A stretch of 64,000 bases of DNA from an uncultured Bacillota bacterium (GTDB taxonomy: Bacteria > Bacillota > Dehalobacteriia > UBA7702): NCBI GenBank assembly GCA_934702375.1, contig CAKUYE010000002.1:1-64000 (forward strand). The letters run 5' to 3'. A model generated the notes under the pieces. That model saw only the letters and a list, made by a program, of their open reading frames with translations, searched no databases and had not been told where the DNA came from. The position numbers and the translations under genes are program-made. Numbering within the stretch: position 1 is the stretch's first letter; each line of letters begins with the position of its first letter. This document shows, one piece after another, positions 62,038 through 64,000 of the stretch.

Positions 62038-64000
62038 GTAACACCATCCCAAGGGGATGTAACGAAAACCAAGGACTTCCCGGTAACGGTCTATGCTCAG
62101 ACCAATGATTCCTTGAAGGAAGGTTACTATCTCACCCAGAGCAAATACCTCAAGAACAGAGCCATCAATGGCTATTGGGCCATTTACGCAGCCTATGCTG
62201 CTCTCGGTGATTACATTGCCGATCCTGCCAATGGCTATACCTTTATCTTGAGTTCTCCCCAGGCCAACTGGTATGGCGTTCAGTACGGTGCCACCGTTAT
62301 GGGCATCTGCGCCATGGGTGGAAATCCCTACAACTACAACGGCGAAAACTGGGTACAGAAACTGTACGATAACTATGGCGGCCCCTATGCCGGCGGTCTC
62401 TACTCCGCTCTTGGCATGGAAGCAGCCGGTGCCAACAGCACCATGTATACCCCGAAAGGTGATTATCAGGTCAACCAGCTCTCGGAATCGAGCATGGCCA
62501 TGGGTATCGATATCGCCGGTTGGGCTGCCGTTCTGGTTGCAAAACATCATGACTTCCCCGGTTATGAAGAAAGCAATACCGCCGCATTGAAAGCATGGCT
62601 CAACTATTTGAGAGGGTTAGGCATTGATTCCGATGGTAACTTCGTTGGTTGCAACGATATCTCTACCGGTTGTGCTGTTACCGCTTTTGCTGCCCTTTAC
62701 AGCATCGGCATCACTGATGCGGATCCTGCCCTTGATACCTGGAAGAATGCTGCTACAGGCAAAGGCATTATCGATGCCATCTATGAACAGGGTCTTGTTC
62801 AGGATAAGATTCCCGGCTACATGACTCAGATGGAAATGGCTATCTGTGATATGTACAATGCTAAGTACAATGGCAGCACCTCCACTTGGATCAAGTGTGG
62901 TGTGACCAAAGCAAAATTAGATGCTCAGGTAGCCAAAGCCAATGCCATCTTAGCCGATGAAACCAAGTATGAAGCTTCTTCCATTAAGGATATCAAAGCT
63001 GCAATGGAAAAGGTTAATGCCATTTCCGAAGAACGCTTGAACAACAAGATTGCCGATTACGGCGAAGAATACTACGCATTGTACGATGCCGTACGCTATG
63101 CTAAATTAGCAGGCCAGAGCGAAATGGATCAGGCTGCTGCCGATAAAGTAACAGAACAGATCAACGCTTTGAACGATGAAATTACCTTGGCCGATAAAGA
63201 CGCCGTAGATGCTGCCAAAGCTGCCTACGATGCTCTTACCAACGACCAGAAAGCTCTCATCGCCGAAGATGTTGTTGCAAAACTCACTGCCGCAGTTGAT
63301 ACTATCGCCGGTTTGGAACAGGCCGAAGTTGATAAAGAAGCTGCTGCTAACGTAATCAACGAAATCAACAAGATTAACGAAAATGTAACCCTCGATGATC
63401 AGTCCGCTGTAGCTGCCGCTCGTGCTGCCTACGATGCCTTGACCAAAGAACAGAAAGCTCTCGTAACCAACCTGGATAAACTGACCAAAGCCGAAGGCAC
63501 CATCAAGGAACTCCTTGAAAAGGACAACGGCAAGGTCAAGAACATGACCGATGTAATCGAAGGTCAGTGGTACTATAATGATGTTGCCTATGCTTTGGAT
63601 AATAATATCTTCAAAGGTACCTCCGATACGACTTTCAGTCCTAATCAGGCTATGACCCGCGCTATGTTCGTTACTGTCCTCGGCCGCAACGCCGGTGTGG
63701 AAGATTCCAGCGCATCTTATCCCTCTACCTCCGTCTTTGACGATGTGGCAAACGATGCCTACTATGCTTCCCATGTAAAATGGGCGGTAGAAAACGGTAT
63801 CACTGTAGGGGTAAGCAAAACGGAATTTGCACCCAATGCTCAGATTAGCCGTCAGGATATGGCAACGATGATGCTCCGCTATGCCAAAGCCATGGGCATC
63901 CGGCTGCCGGAAATGAGCAAAGAACTCTTTGCAGATGATGCAGACATCGCAGTATATGCCAAAGAAGCTGTTTATAAACTGAAAGCTGTAGAAATTATCA
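62038..64000 (+). pseudogene. SLH-domain surface protein, 5'-truncated, runs off right edge
   Basis: About 654 codons open from the recombinase stop to the window end, with no start or signal peptide. Residues about 25-300 (NGYWAIYAAYAALGDYIA, SMAMGIDIAGWAAVLVAKH, STGCAVTAFAALYSIGI) resemble prenyltransferase/terpenoid-toroid helical repeats seen in clostridial surface proteins. Two spacer repeats near 378 and 442 share DAxxAAYDALTxxQKAL. From about 505 there are SLH modules (WYYNDVAYALDNNIFKG; YYASHVKWAVENGI; the third is cut by the edge) that bind secondary wall polymers. The missing 5' part points to disruption by the recombinase element. Confidence 0.75.

Noticed and set aside
1..64000. 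CRISPR arrays or cas genes
   Set aside because: No regularly spaced direct repeats; the only repeats are hairpins at 52.2-52.5 kb, which vary in spacing and have no spacers, and no cas proteins are encoded.

Overview
The window looks like chromosomal DNA from an anaerobic, endospore-forming member of the Bacillota (Clostridia, or a spore-forming Negativicutes-type lineage). The evidence is a SleB/YpeB spore-cortex pair, a trimeric [FeFe] hydrogenase, AddAB instead of RecBCD, a threonine T-box, an L20-type leader ahead of infC-rpmI-rplT, RqcH and an SLH-domain surface protein. Base composition is balanced in the core genes and visibly more AT-rich in about 28.4-31.8 kb and 59-62 kb. No species can be named from the sequence alone.

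Layout. 0-4 kb: the terminus of an IS3-family element, an AAA+/DUF4143 ATPase, a TetR regulator with a DUF3786 protein, and a signal-anchored unknown. 3.8-8.4 kb: T-box and thrS, a DapB-like dehydrogenase, and the translation operon infC (non-AUG start)-rpmI-rplT. 8.5-14.3 kb: a two-component system divergent from a redox cassette made of a 48-aa CXXC protein, a NapH-like polyferredoxin, a Met/Cys-rich lipoprotein, a TlpA-like lipoprotein and a lipoprotein MsrA-MsrB fusion. 14.4-25.9 kb: an MFS fragment, rqcH, a Ca2+-type P-ATPase, the yicC-mihF-gmk-rpoZ-coaBC-metK cluster and a GT2-GtrA fusion. 25.9-31.8 kb: a palindromic intergenic region, a hydantoinase/oxoprolinase-type protein, a decayed IS3 copy inverted relative to the one at the left edge, and a small accessory block (unknown protein, XRE regulator, AlbA_2/ATPase protein). 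31.9-35.9 kb: a second two-component system next to a D,D-carboxypeptidase-like protein that has lost its catalytic motifs. 36-47.5 kb: addBA, a UPF0173 hydrolase and the HydC-HydB-HydA hydrogenase. 47.6-58.9 kb: a CmpB-type membrane protein, a second AlbA_2 protein, a flavodoxin-like reductase, mltG, a family of long hairpin repeats, a scar where two converging genes lost their 5' parts, an MFS carrier, ypeB/sleB, tRNA-Cys, a HicB remnant and guaA. 59-64 kb: IS3, phage tail and serine-recombinase fragments, then a 5'-truncated SLH surface protein that runs off the right edge.

The most interesting unit is 8.5-14.3 kb. It reads as an extracytoplasmic thiol/methionine repair pathway. In this model electrons pass through a membrane iron-sulfur protein and a small CXXC protein to a thioredoxin-like lipoprotein and then to MsrAB, and the co-transcribed lipoprotein, about one-third Met plus Cys, is either a sacrificial oxidant sink or a metal binder. 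The divergent two-component system, with a dyad in the shared promoter region, is the likely regulator. Other leads are the catalytically dead carboxypeptidase homologue beside a sensor kinase, promoter-embedded dyads in front of both AlbA_2 proteins, and the 52.2-52.5 kb hairpin repeats.
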